A stretch of 64,000 nt of DNA from Fidelibacterota bacterium (GCA_947475895.1 CANJMF010000001.1:186001-250000), one strand, 5' to 3'. Positions 18,849 through 27,020 are shown, counted from the first letter of the stretch. The notes: a model not told the origin generated them from the letters alone. A program made the numbers and translations.

Positions 18849-19750
18849 GCCGGCGGCAACGACGTTGGGATTGCCACGTCGGTAATGCCGTTTTGGGCGC
18901 AGCAGGCCTTCAGCGTGTTCACCATCAGGCACGCGATGGTCATGGGGCCGACGCCGCCCGGCACCGGGGTGATGGCGCCCGCGACGTTCACCGCTTCGGG
19001 ATAGTTCACATCGCCCACGAGTTTGCGTTTGCCCTCGGCGTTCGGCACCGGGTTGATGCCCACGTCGATCACCGTGGCGCCCGGCTTGATCCAATCGCCG
19101 CGCACCATCTGCGCCTTGCCGACGGCAGCGACGATGATATCCGCTGTGCGGCAAATGGCCGGCAAGTCTTGCGTGCGCGAGTGCGCCATGGTCACGGTGC
19201 AGTTTTCATTGAGCAGCAAAAGCGCCACCGGCTTGCCCACAAGCTTGGAGCGGCCAATGACGACGGCATGCTTGCCGGAAAGATCGCCCAGCACATCCTT
19301 CGCCAACATGACGCATCCCATGGGCGTGCACGCCACCAGCGGATCGCCGCCGGCGACGAGACGCCCAGCGCTTTCGGGATGCAGGCCATCAACATCTTTC
19401 GCGGACGACGTGGTGGTGACGACCGTGGTTTCGTCGATATGTTTCGGCAAAGGCATCTGCACCAAGATGCCGTGCACGGACGGATCGGCGTTCAGCTTCT
19501 TCAGGAGTGCCAAAAGATCGGCTTGCGATGTGGTGGCGGGCAGATCGTGCTGAAACGAATTCATGCCCGCTTCGGTCGCGGTCTTTTGTTTGTTGGCGAC
19601 GTAAACGTGACTGGCCGGATCGTCGCCCACCAGAACCGTGGCCAGCCCCGGCGTAATGCCGTGTTTGCTTTTGAGTTGCGCGACCGCCGCCGTAACGCCC
19701 GCTTTCAAACGCGCTGCCGCTGCTTTGCCGTCGATGACTTTCGCGCTCAT
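18845..19750 (-). CDS. folD: Methylenetetrahydrofolate dehydrogenase/cyclohydrolase FolD
   Basis: Bifunctional one-carbon enzyme interconverting 5,10-methylene- and 10-formyl-THF using NADP. The protein is 301 aa. Catalytic-lysine motif [14 protein letters not shown], substrate motif [13 protein letters not shown]-binding [17 protein letters not shown] and C-terminal [16 protein letters not shown] are all intact. It lies 15 nt downstream of the yggT gene on the same strand. Confidence 0.97.
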   Translation of the reverse strand: MSAKVIDGKAAAARLKAGVTAAVAQLKSKHGITPGLATVLVGDDPASHVYVANKQKTATEAGMNSFQHDLPATTSQADLLALLKKLNADPSVHGILVQMPLPKHIDETTVVTTTSSAKDVDGLHPESAGRLVAGGDPLVACTPMGCVMLAKDVLGDLSGKHAVVIGRSKLVGKPVALLLLNENCTVTMAHSRTQDLPAICRTADIIVAAVGKAQMVRGDWIKPGATVIDVGINPVPNAEGKRKLVGDVNYPEAVNVAGAITPVPGGVGPMTIACLMVNTLKACCAQNGITDVAIPTSLPPA

Positions 19751-19765
19751 GTTTCAATCCGGCTT

Positions 19766-20065
19766 TTAAGCGAGCTGACCGATCACGCGACCCAGGATCA
19801 ACTGCAGCAACAAGATGATCAGCATCAAAACCAGGGACGAAAGATCGAGCCCCCCGGCCGAGGGCACGACACGACGGATTCGGCGCAAAAACGGCTCGGT
19901 CAATTGATGCAAGATATTGCCGACCGTACGCACGAACTGGCTGTGGGTATTGATGATGTTGAACGCCACCAGCCAGCTTAGGACCACCGTGGCGATGACC
20001 ACCCACATGTAGAGCTCGAGAACGACGCCGATGACCTGAAGGATGGGGATAAGGATGGTGGACAT
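19766..20065 (-). CDS. YggT-family integral membrane protein
   Basis: 99 aa with two hydrophobic segments (about 5-33 and 75-95). They flank the family motif LTEPFLRRIRRVVPSAGGLD. YggT proteins sit in the inner membrane and are linked to cell division or osmotic tolerance in some bacteria; the molecular role is unclear. It shares the transcript with folD. Confidence 0.88.
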   Translation of the reverse strand: MSTILIPILQVIGVVLELYMWVVIATVVLSWLVAFNIINTHSQFVRTVGNILHQLTEPFLRRIRRVVPSAGGLDLSSLVLMLIILLLQLILGRVIGQLA

Positions 20066-20295
20066 GAGGCTTTTGCCGAATCGGAAAAATGGGTGCGGGA
20101 ACGCTGTTGGGTTACCCTAAAGAGGGTTATTTAGCCGCGCAAGTGAGCGTGGACGTTGCATTTCCTCAAGTTTCCGCGACCCTTAAAAACCTGCGGAAGT
20201 TCAGCGCGTTGCCTTGACTTCCCAGGGCTTTCTGATCATTCTCCCGCCGCTTTCGCAGGGACTTATTGGTCCTTCGCGATCTTTCTTGTTGGTGC

Positions 20296-20377
<82 letters not shown>

Positions 20378-20689
20378 CAATGGCTTAGCGTTACTCACGT
20401 TCGGCCATTTCTGTTTGCGGAAGCGCGGCGGAAGCAGATGGCGCCGTGTTCACGATCATAAATAATTTTTTCGGGCCGGACTAAAAATCTCTCGGTCCTG
20501 TATCCGTAACCCCCCGTGTTACTACGACGGGGGCGAGAGCTATACGTAAACGACGAAGCCCGCAACGCCGCCCGTAATTTATATCGCGGCCGGCATCCGC
20601 TGAAAGAGCTTGGCGGTTAATGGCGGCCAGCAAAAGGGTCGTTCGACTTCGCTACGGCTCGTCGATACGTTTTTTAAGGCCCCACGCGC
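20378..20689. other. Gene-free left end of the element
   Basis: 312 nt between attL and the sulfotransferase stop. It holds one copy of a 25-bp repeat (20418-20442) shared with the right end. A stem CCCCCGT...ACGGGGG lies at 20511-20533 with no T-run after it. A short open frame ends at a TAA near 20463. No gene is supported. Confidence 0.5.
20418..20442 (+). repeat. Left copy of a 25-bp subterminal repeat
   Basis: The segment runs from CGGAAGCGC to GCAGATGGC and matches 24719-24743 in 23 of 25 positions, same orientation. It lies 41 nt inside attL. The position suggests a recombinase arm-type or accessory binding site, or duplicated relics of an integrase end. Confidence 0.5.
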
Positions 20690-22105
20690 TTATTTTTGGT
20701 AATCGAAATAGTGAAGCACATCGGCGTCCCAATGCGCATCGATCACTGTGCGAATATTGTCGTTCATCATTTCCCGCCAACTACCGGCCTGCCCTTTTTT
20801 GAAATGATACGATCCCAAATTTTTTGCATCATTCTTCATTATGTTTACGACCTTCTCGACCCTATGCCCGAACGCGGACCCACCGCAGAAAGATAACAAG
20901 CTGCGCACCGCCTGATGGTTATCTTTCGCGAAGTCCGTGTATCGCCATAACAGTACGGGATGATCGGGGTGGGCTTCCAGAAAGGCTTTCCATTCCCTTA
21001 GCCACCGCACTAAATAAGGAAAATATCGTTCGAACATCACACGAACGCGCTCTTCGTATGATAAATCACAATAGTCCGGCGGAAGATACGCAAGCGCCAT
21101 TTTTTCTAAGCGAGGCCTTTCCTCCATGAAGCGAAACCAAGACCGTGTCGCATCTCGTGGCTCCCTGACAGACAGAAAAACGAGCAATCTGCGACGCAAG
21201 ATTTCTTCACTGTTATGTGTGGACATCGAACAATGGCCACGTGGGATTACGCCGGCGGCAAGCGCATCGTCTAGCCAGCGCGAAATAATAAACTCATCGG
21301 TGCCCACTGCCTGGGTTACAGCAATATTCGGTACGCCGGTGATATGTCGAAACGCTCCGCCAAGGAACCCAGTTCCAGATTTCTGCATTGTGCAGAAAAA
21401 AAAGGGCTTGATCGTTGTCCAGGGAATATCTGTCGGTTTAACTTTGCCTGCCGCGTCGATAGTGTCGAGGAAAGAGAAAACTTCATGCGTCCTGCCGCGC
21501 GACTGTAACGCGTTAGCCCAAATCGTTAACAAATGACGGGAATGAACGTCCTTGACGTAGTGTCGAATTTCAATGGGCTTGCCATCGGTTAGATAATCAA
21601 TGACCGAAAGGTCAAATGCCGCATATTGCTTTTCCGGTGCCGTTAAAAAGAGCTGTCGCGCCTTTTCTATTTGACCTGCGAGCAGATATATTCTCCCGCA
21701 CTTGTAGTTGTCGCTGCAATCGCCAAAGCCGGGATCGTAGTGTTCGATGTTCCGTGCGAAGAAATTGGTCGCCAGCTGGCGACGCTCCTCTATGAATTGG
21801 GCTGCCGTCTCTATTAGTCCAGATAGGCCTCTCCGTTGGAGAATTAGCTTACAGCGCTGGTACCAGACTCGTTTCTCGTCCGGCGCTGCTACGCAAAGTC
21901 TTTCATTGATATTTTCGGCCTCATCAAGGCGGCCGGTCCGACGCAGGGTTTCGGCGCTGAGCCACTGAACTTCAAAATGACCGGGATAACCTCTGTCCAG
22001 TTCGCTCAAGACATTGAGCGCTTCCGCGTATCGTCTTCTCAGAAGATGAGTCGAAGCTTGAGCGAGTAAAGATTCAAGCATGGTATCAAGTCTTTTACCC
22101 AGCAT
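20690..22105 (-). CDS. TPR-domain sulfotransferase
   Basis: 471 aa. Residues 1-220 contain helical TPR-like repeats (YAEALNVLSELDRGYP, GRLDEAENINERL, GQIEKARQLFL). The C-terminal half is a PAPS-dependent sulfotransferase. It shows the 5'-phosphosulfate loop CTMQKSGTGFLGGAF near 250, the 3'-phosphate motif VREPRDATRSWFRFM near 330 and the KKGQAGSWREMM motif near the end. It would transfer sulfate to an unknown carbohydrate or peptide acceptor. Base composition is clearly AT-richer than the core genes. It occupies the tRNA-proximal site where an integrase is usually found. Confidence 0.85.
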   Translation of the reverse strand: MLGKRLDTMLESLLAQASTHLLRRRYAEALNVLSELDRGYPGHFEVQWLSAETLRRTGRLDEAENINERLCVAAPDEKRVWYQRCKLILQRRGLSGLIETAAQFIEERRQLATNFFARNIEHYDPGFGDCSDNYKCGRIYLLAGQIEKARQLFLTAPEKQYAAFDLSVIDYLTDGKPIEIRHYVKDVHSRHLLTIWANALQSRGRTHEVFSFLDTIDAAGKVKPTDIPWTTIKPFFFCTMQKSGTGFLGGAFRHITGVPNIAVTQAVGTDEFIISRWLDDALAAGVIPRGHCSMSTHNSEEILRRRLLVFLSVREPRDATRSWFRFMEERPRLEKMALAYLPPDYCDLSYEERVRVMFERYFPYLVRWLREWKAFLEAHPDHPVLLWRYTDFAKDNHQAVRSLLSFCGGSAFGHRVEKVVNIMKNDAKNLGSYHFKKGQAGSWREMMNDNIRTVIDAHWDADVLHYFDYQK

Positions 22106-22273
22106 TCACTATTTAAGGTATATTGAAAGACGAATTTCTACTAAATCAAGAATGGATAGCTGTCGCTAGTTCACTTCTGCGTGATCAGCAGCACCCAAAA
22201 TTTTCAATAACTTAGTGAGAAGCCAAACGCTGTTTCGCGCACGAAATGCCCCGACTAACAGCTAGTCAAAAGA
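22106..22273. other. Spacer between sulfotransferase and Rep genes
   Basis: AT-rich 168 nt. It presumably contains the sulfotransferase promoter on the minus strand. No gene seen. Confidence 0.4.
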
Positions 22274-22290
22274 TTAGGTGCCAGTGCCCA

Positions 22291-22316
22291 CCTTCGTCAC
22301 CCATGGCACGCCAAAC
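22291..22316. repeat. Copy A of TTCRTCAC-N4-GGCACGCCAA motif
   Basis: The sequence TTCGTCAC-CCAT-GGCACGCCAA matches copies at 26301 and 27021. On the minus strand it lies in a 14-codon frame (22274-22318, MFGVPWVTKVGTGT) whose ATG overlaps the Rep stop as TAATG. It may be a relic of a shared coding 3' end. Confidence 0.5.
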
Positions 22317-22317
22317 A

Positions 22318-23196
22318 TTACCACGAACACGCCCATAGCCATTTTGCGCCATCGTGGCTGAGGTTGTTCCTGTGAAATTTCACCTTCGCCCCGCGCGCCT
22401 CGAAGTGCGCGATTAGCTCTGCGTCAAGGGCCGCATCGTAAGGCAACAAGATGACTTCCTCGGGGACCTTGATCCCTCGGGAACGTTTGTACCGGTGGAA
22501 TCCTCGTCCACCCTCTTCCAGATCTTTGCTGAGATACTTGGCGAGGTATTTTGCAAGCCGCGAACGTTGGCCTCGAAAATACTGGACGTCGATATTTCCC
22601 CTATCAGCTCCACCAATCACCTCATGCCAGATCGCCCTCAAGAGCGGAATGTTCTGGCGGCCCCGCAAAGCAGCGTGAATGTGATAGGCACCACGGTCCT
22701 GCAGCTCCAACACCGCGACGAACGGAAACGTCCCCTTCGGTAAAGCCCTCTTCACAAGGCGGACAAATTTTCCATAATCCTTCCACGCACGATTGCGATC
22801 TTGCATGTTTTCGCGATAGGTCGCCGTGAACAGGTGATCGAGGTTTGCGGACATGATCGTGCGACGAATTGTCGTTTTTGCCCGCGCGATGGCGCGCTTC
22901 CTGTTTTCAGCGAGTTCATCTGCCGTAGCCGCTTCCTTCGCTTCGGTTCTATGACTACCCGCTCTCTTCCGCTGCGGCCTCGCAATGGTCACGGTTTCTT
23001 CGACGTCACCTTGGCCGTAATCCCGAATCACAGCGCGGTATGCTGGCCGTTTCTTCCCCCAATGCGGCTGGACGTAATTCGTCCACTTATCAAGTCTAGA
23101 AGAAAGAGCGGCTGCGCCGCCGCCCGGCGTGGTGGGGCGCGCCTTCGGCGCGCTCCCACCGACGCCGCGCGAATGTTTCAGCGGTCCCTTACTCAT
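22318..23196 (-). CDS. HUH-endonuclease rolling-circle replication initiator (Rep)
   Basis: 292 aa. The basic N-terminus is disordered-looking. The catalytic core has LDHLFTATYRENMQD, followed by VAVLELQDRGAYHIHAALRG, whose HIH (about 172-174) is the metal-binding HUH motif. The two-tyrosine motif AKYLAKYLSKDL lies at about 215-226. This arrangement is that of phage and plasmid rolling-circle initiators, resembling the gene-II-type Rep of inoviruses. It would nick one strand at an origin of the element. The start was placed at the ATG overlapping the upstream gene stop by 8 nt, which couples translation. Confidence 0.82.
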   Translation of the reverse strand: MSKGPLKHSRGVGGSAPKARPTTPGGGAAALSSRLDKWTNYVQPHWGKKRPAYRAVIRDYGQGDVEETVTIARPQRKRAGSHRTEAKEAATADELAENRKRAIARAKTTIRRTIMSANLDHLFTATYRENMQDRNRAWKDYGKFVRLVKRALPKGTFPFVAVLELQDRGAYHIHAALRGRQNIPLLRAIWHEVIGGADRGNIDVQYFRGQRSRLAKYLAKYLSKDLEEGGRGFHRYKRSRGIKVPEEVILLPYDAALDAELIAHFEARGAKVKFHRNNLSHDGAKWLWACSW

Positions 23197-23440
23197 CGCG
23201 ATCACTGGACGCATTGCGCCCCAGTCCTGCCTTGCACTCCAATTGCTCGCTTACGTCCGTGTGGAAATGGAGCCACGAGGTCGCGCAGCTCTTTTCCAAC
23301 GTTCCGCCCATCGAAATAAACGGCGCGTTTGGCTTGCGCTGAAGATTGCTCTCCAATGAATGAACGAGGTGGCGAAGCCCCTGCAACATAACCGCCGGCG
23401 GGATCGGCACATCGTCTTGAAAATTTACATCAATGATCAC
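23189..23440 (-). CDS. Small hypothetical protein of the Rep operon
   Basis: 83 aa, starting at a GTG that overlaps the HTH-gene stop (GTGA) and ending 8 nt inside rep. The strict coupling on both sides argues that it is real. The sequence starts MIIDVNFQDDVPIPPAVMLQ and carries no motif I recognise. It has three cysteines and two histidines but no ordered zinc pattern. Possible roles are a Rep accessory or single-strand-binding factor; this is a guess from position. Confidence 0.6.
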   Translation of the reverse strand: MIIDVNFQDDVPIPPAVMLQGLRHLVHSLESNLQRKPNAPFISMGGTLEKSCATSWLHFHTDVSEQLECKAGLGRNASSDRDE

Positions 23441-23661
23441 GACCGCACCGCCTGGCCGAGATCCGACGTGGAGCGGCGTTTGCGCTGGATTAGCCACGCA
23501 TCCAGATCGCGCGTGTCATAAACGACGACGCGCGGCCCTGCTTTGGCATAGGGAGGGCCATCACCACGCAGGCGCATCTTTGCCAGGGTGGAAGGGGACA
23601 AGCCGATGTAGCGCGCGGCTTGTGGCGCTCGCAGTTTAGGTAGCGATACTGGGGATTCCAT
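23437..23661 (-). CDS. AlpA/excisionase-like helix-turn-helix protein
   Basis: 74 aa MerR-like DNA-binding protein of the HTH_17 type. It shows PQAARYIGLSPSTLAKMRL RGDGPPYAKAGPRVVVYDTRDLDAWL, with the usual final DLDAWL. Such proteins act as excisionases or as activators of integrase and replication genes in islands. It is the first gene of the HTH/small protein/Rep operon. Confidence 0.82.
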   Translation of the reverse strand: MESPVSLPKLRAPQAARYIGLSPSTLAKMRLRGDGPPYAKAGPRVVVYDTRDLDAWLIQRKRRSTSDLGQAVRS

Positions 23662-23782
23662 AACGATTCTCCGTTGGCTGCGAGCGGTATTGCTCGCTAC
23701 GGAGAAGGCTATGGGGTGTCGCGCTTTCGCGTTATTCGTCTAAATCGATATTGGACAGGTACCTATCCAACGAAGCATTAGA

Positions 23783-24613
23783 TTAGTTGCGTTTTTCGAT
23801 AATGTTTATTTCTGCGTTGGAAAGTGGCGGCCCGAGATTGAGTTTAATGTCAGGTAGCTTGAACGATTTCGGTACGGTCCACGTTTTTTGTCGATCGAGA
23901 AGAGAATGCTTTTGGATCTTTTGCCCATGCGAATAGTGCCGGTGTCCAAGTTTGCGTAATTCTTCAGCGATGGCAAAAAATTTTGGGATCGCGGACTCCT
24001 GAAGATCGGTAAACGGTTTCGCATCGTTCTCAAATTCTGCAAGAAAGGCCGCCTTTTGCTCCTCGGTAAACTTTTCTTTGGGTGGTATTTCCTCGTCGCT
24101 ATTACTTTCGTCATTTGCAGCCAACGCTTGCAGTGCGCTCGAAAATAGCGGCATTGCAAATGTCCAAGCCGCAGCAAAATGACTCACTGGTTGATATTTC
24201 TTCCAAAGCTTCCAAAGCTTCCAAAGCATTGCCGCTTTTAAGGGTTGGGAAGTTTGAGCGAGGTCTTCGATTAATAGATTGATCGCCTTCTTAACGCTTG
24301 CTCGCTCTTCAATATGAACCGCTAATCGCAGAGCCTTCGCGAGAATCAACCCAGCAAGCATAAAGCCTCGAATGTCTTGCGGGTTTACGGTCACTGGTGA
24401 GTTTCGCTGTGCTTGAACCATGAGCATAACGTCCTCATCCGTCAGCGCCATATTTGCGAAACCGAGACTTTGAAAAACAATCCCAGTCCACACGCCCTTT
24501 AGAGTACTTGCCAGAGTCTCCGTCGCCGCAAGCGATTCGGAGTTTATGCAAAGCCGAGCGGTGTTGAAAACCAACTCATCCCAATCAGACGTATTAACCG
24601 GAATTACTGGCAT
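23783..24613 (-). CDS. Hypothetical protein of the tRNA-Ala element
   Basis: 276 aa starting MPVIPVNTSDWDELV. It is mostly helical and soluble. A stretch LAGLILAKALRLAVHIEERA may form an amphipathic helix. A tandem 9-bp repeat (TTCCAAAGC three times, 24201-24227) encodes LWKLWKLWKK. The C-terminal part is acidic, then basic. I recognise no family and no recombinase catalytic residues. AT-rich codon use marks it as acquired. Confidence 0.6.
   Translation of the reverse strand: MPVIPVNTSDWDELVFNTARLCINSESLAATETLASTLKGVWTGIVFQSLGFANMALTDEDVMLMVQAQRNSPVTVNPQDIRGFMLAGLILAKALRLAVHIEERASVKKAINLLIEDLAQTSQPLKAAMLWKLWKLWKKYQPVSHFAAAWTFAMPLFSSALQALAANDESNSDEEIPPKEKFTEEQKAAFLAEFENDAKPFTDLQESAIPKFFAIAEELRKLGHRHYSHGQKIQKHSLLDRQKTWTVPKSFKLPDIKLNLGPPLSNAEINIIEKRN
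24201..24227. repeat. Three tandem copies of a 9-bp unit inside the hypothetical gene
   Basis: TTCCAAAGC repeated three times without mismatch, keeping frame and giving an LWK repeat in the protein. It is a potential site of slippage-based length variation in steps of three residues. Confidence 0.8.
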
Positions 24614-24617
24614 AAGG

Positions 24618-24719
24618 CTATTCCGCCGCCTGTAAGACCGGCTTGGGCTTCGCTTTGAGCAATTCCGCAATAGCTAATGCAGTCTGATTAGCGACTACCT
24701 TCAATGGGTCGGTATGCAC
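24618..24719 (-). CDS. Possible 33-aa peptide gene
   Basis: GTG-started frame of 33 codons, MHTDPLKVVANQTALAIAEL then LKAKPKPVLQAAE, ending 4 nt before the start of the 276-aa gene. The amphipathic composition and close spacing are suggestive of a leader peptide. The GTG sits inside the right copy of the 25-bp repeat, so it could also be incidental. Confidence 0.3.
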   Translation of the reverse strand: MHTDPLKVVANQTALAIAELLKAKPKPVLQAAE

Positions 24720-24743
24720 GGAAGCGCTGCGGAAGCAGACGGC
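24719..24743 (+). repeat. Right copy of the 25-bp subterminal repeat
   Basis: CGGAAGCGC-T-GCGGAAGCAGA-C-GGC, with two mismatches to 20418-20442 and the same orientation, 111 nt inside attR. Confidence 0.5.
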
Positions 24744-24854
24744 AGCAACTCAGCGGAATCTAAATCACCCGCGCGGCGACGAGGTCAAGCTAAATCATTG
24801 ATTCATAACCGCTAAAGAACGTAGGGGAATTTTGCGGAAACTCGCCTGGAGCCC

Positions 24855-24905
24855 TTCGCAATGACGAGGTCAGCGGTTCGATCCCGCTCAGCTCCACCAT
24901 CAAGA
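24855..24905 (+). repeat. attR: 51-bp copy of the tRNA-Ala 3' half
   Basis: Identical to 20327-20377 over all 51 bases. It lacks the 5' half of the tRNA, so it is the distal attachment site and not a gene. Confidence 0.9.
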
Positions 24906-25040
24906 TTAAATCGGTCGCGTAAGGCGGGATCGATTTTTTTTATTGCGGCGCGTTCGCGCCGCGTGGCCCGCTCAGCTCCATCAGCAAGATGACTTCGATC
25001 TCATAGGCGGATCGATTCTTTTAATTGCGGCGCGTTCGCG
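24883..25040. repeat. Degenerate tandem duplication downstream of attR
   Basis: 24883-24958 and 24967-25040 are diverged copies 84 nt apart. Both start CCCGCTCAGCTCCA, contain GGCGG(G)ATCGATT and end TTGCGGCGCGTTCGCG. The second is a decayed tRNA-end plus flank, as left by an older integration at the same site. Confidence 0.6.
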
Positions 25041-25133
25041 TCCTTGCGGACATCAAGCGTCGGTGGTCATGATTGCCCACGGCACACCCAAGGGGCGAGG
25101 TTCGAATCCCCTGCGGCACCGCCCGCAGAGCGT

Positions 25134-26081
25134 TTATGGAAACTCTGACCAGATCCCTGTCAGCTTGTGATCCGGTGTGAGAGGTCCGACTTCGTAAATG
25201 AGTTTCCCATTCTCGAAGACGGCATTGTAGGCGTCCCAACCTCTATCCCAACCACTGCTCTTCACGTGCAGGAATTCCAGGCTCGTCAGTTTTCCGAGCC
25301 GAAGAGCCGTCTGATGGGTTGTCGGCCATGTTCTCTTGGTAAGTTCAACGAGCCAAGGCGCCATGTCCTCGAGATTGGGGGCACCGGAATAATTGGCCGC
25401 TATAACACGCCGCAAAAGAACCTCGCGCTGGGGTGAGGGCTTGTTGCCGGCAATATATTTTTGCAGAGTTTCTTCAAAGGCAATAACGATGGAATCTGCG
25501 ACGCGTTTCGCAAGGTGCTCGCGCCCATGCTGGTGCAACACTATGCTTTCGGCGTAGCCCTGCGCATTCATGTTAAAAGTGAGTTGCGCGGGAGAGTGCG
25601 TTAACGTGAAGAACTTGGTCTCGCTTTCCGGATAAATCTCGACGTGCTCTTGGCCTGTTAGCTGCGTCAGAAGTTGATCTTCCTTGCGCATGACAATGAA
25701 AAATTCATCTTGACTGATAGTCGGATCGAACTGGTAACAGCCGACGAACTTGTCGAATTTCTTGGGATCAAATGGAATGGCAATGCGTGGGGCGGCCTGT
25801 TCCGCGAGTCGCTCAGGGGTACAGACTCGTCCGCGCGCATCAACCAGGTGAGGTGTGTGATTGTCGCCGGAGCCCTTCGCGACGGCGTCCTCCGTGATTC
25901 CAGACGACGCCGTAGTGTTCAGCAACGCCTGCAGGGTGTTCCAGTTCGCATATCCGAGCGCCTGGGCAAGAGCTTCGTAGGCGTGAGTCTGTTTCAGGTT
26001 AATGCCGTCAGCGGCCAGAAATTCACGCAAGCGTCCCGCCGCGTTTTTCGCCCCCACTGCAGACAAAGTGATAGTGACCAT
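25134..26081 (-). CDS. Glyoxalase-superfamily N-domain protein with DUF3471-like C-domain
   Basis: 315 aa. Residues 1-55 (LREFLAADGINLKQTHAYEA, then ALAQALGYANWNTLQALL) match the small domain annotated as glyoxalase superfamily, often encoded in islands. Residues about 105-190 (FVGCYQFDPTISQDEFFIVM ... FFTLTHSPAQLTFNMNAQGY) resemble the beta-rich DUF3471 found after serine hydrolases. The rest, including LTSLEFLHVKSSGWDRGWDA, is unassigned. There is no catalytic serine-hydrolase domain. Function is unknown. Confidence 0.65.
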   Translation of the reverse strand: MVTITLSAVGAKNAAGRLREFLAADGINLKQTHAYEALAQALGYANWNTLQALLNTTASSGITEDAVAKGSGDNHTPHLVDARGRVCTPERLAEQAAPRIAIPFDPKKFDKFVGCYQFDPTISQDEFFIVMRKEDQLLTQLTGQEHVEIYPESETKFFTLTHSPAQLTFNMNAQGYAESIVLHQHGREHLAKRVADSIVIAFEETLQKYIAGNKPSPQREVLLRRVIAANYSGAPNLEDMAPWLVELTKRTWPTTHQTALRLGKLTSLEFLHVKSSGWDRGWDAYNAVFENGKLIYEVGPLTPDHKLTGIWSEFP

Positions 26082-26453
26082 CTCCCAATCCTCCTTCGGA
26101 CGGTGTCATAGAGAGAAGGCTCCGTTATCTCGCCTGACCGTCCCTGGATTTGGGGATGTACAGGATGCACGCTCTTGCAGCTTTGCCTTGCCCTGTCGGG
26201 CGGAGCCGGACCGGCGCTGCAGGCCAGCCGGAATTCTAGCTTGGGTCGGCGTCAGTAGCTATTATTTCTTCAGCGAAGTCTCAGCGTTCAAAGTTCATTC
26301 TTTTCATCACCTACGGCACGCCAACTTCCTAAGTCCTTCCGGACAAAAGATTTGCGAGGATGGCGTGCAGACAGGAGCGTGAACCCGCTCGCTCAGCTAT
26401 AGTTATTGTTCTGTAGCGTTGCCGCTAGGACGACGCATCACCTGGGGCCGGTC
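26082..26453. other. Spacer with a copy of the GGCACGCCAA motif
   Basis: 372 nt. Contains copy B of the repeated motif at 26301-26326 and GC-rich imperfect stems around 26200-26235. The start-proximal part should carry the osmC-like promoter. No gene supported. Confidence 0.4.
26301..26326. repeat. Copy B of TTCRTCAC-N4-GGCACGCCAA motif
   Basis: TTCATCAC-CTAC-GGCACGCCAA. The two constant blocks are the same as in copies at 22291 and 27021, with a different 4-nt centre. Confidence 0.5.
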
Positions 26454-26927
26454 ATGAGTAAATACACTGCGATTGTTTCATGGGACCGAAACGGCGCGGC
26501 GTTTTCCGACAACAAGTACAGCCGTGGCCATCGTTGGAGTTTCGACGGAGGAATTGAGGTGCCTGCCTCCTCATCTCCCCATGTGGTTCCGCTTCCATTG
26601 TCCATGGAAGCGGCTGTTGATCCTGAAGAGGCATTTGTTGCGAGTTTAGCCAGTTGTCACATGTTGTGGTTCCTATCCATCGCGGCGAAGCAAGGATTTG
26701 TCGTGGATGTCTACCGTGACGCCGCCATAGGAACTATGGGGAAGAACGGCCAAGGAAAGTTGGCGATTACAACCATCACCCTCTATCCGGAAATTCGTTT
26801 CGGAGGCGTGAACCAACCTGGCGACGGACAGATCATTGCCATGCATCACGAAGCGCACGAGGAGTGCTTTATCGCTTCATCGGTCAAGACTGATGTTCGG
26901 TGCGAGCCACTACTCGGCAAGCGCTAA
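26454..26927 (+). CDS. OsmC-family peroxiredoxin
   Basis: 157 aa starting MSKYTAIVSWDRNG. OsmC/Ohr proteins reduce organic hydroperoxides with two cysteines. The first is in FVASLASCHMLWFLSIA; the second is in HEECFIASSVKTDV, the position usually CP.S..L.T. The arginine-bearing strand is seen as YSRGHRWSFDGG. The start follows a GGGGCC stretch; an in-frame upstream ATG at 26406 is less likely. Confidence 0.88.
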   Translation: MSKYTAIVSWDRNGAAFSDNKYSRGHRWSFDGGIEVPASSSPHVVPLPLSMEAAVDPEEAFVASLASCHMLWFLSIAAKQGFVVDVYRDAAIGTMGKNGQGKLAITTITLYPEIRFGGVNQPGDGQIIAMHHEAHEECFIASSVKTDVRCEPLLGKR

Positions 26928-27020
26928 CCCCGTTCTTAAGAGTCTTAACAAGCACTCGGGGGCGAGACGGTGCGTTAGGGACGTTTCTCTAGCACAATTC
27001 GCAGTGTCCACGAGTTCACG

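Larger units (their letters stand above)
24614..25133. other. Right end of the element and tRNA-derived debris
   Basis: 520 nt that hold the possible peptide gene, the right 25-bp repeat, attR, and a degenerate second copy of the tRNA 3' end with its flank (24967-25040). At about 25090-25120 another T-arm-like string, GGTTCGAATCCCC, is followed by TGCGGCACC. The latter looks like the 3' end of a different tRNA but pairs poorly. No other gene. Confidence 0.5.

Noticed and set aside
18650-19981. 443-aa plus-strand frame over folD
   Set aside because: Antisense shadow of folD, rich in His/Arg/Gly; folD on the minus strand is unambiguous.
24855-24905. A second tRNA-Ala gene
   Set aside because: Only the 3' half from the anticodon loop is present; no acceptor 5' strand or D-arm, so it is attR.
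24935-24970. Rho-independent terminator GCGGCGCG-TT-CGCGCCGC
   Set aside because: The T-run lies upstream of the stem on plus, and on minus the stem is followed by A residues; neither orientation fits.
25088-25122. A tRNA gene ending GGTTCGAATCCCC...GCGGCACC
   Set aside because: The T-stem pairs poorly, no acceptor or anticodon arm lies upstream; at most a fragment.
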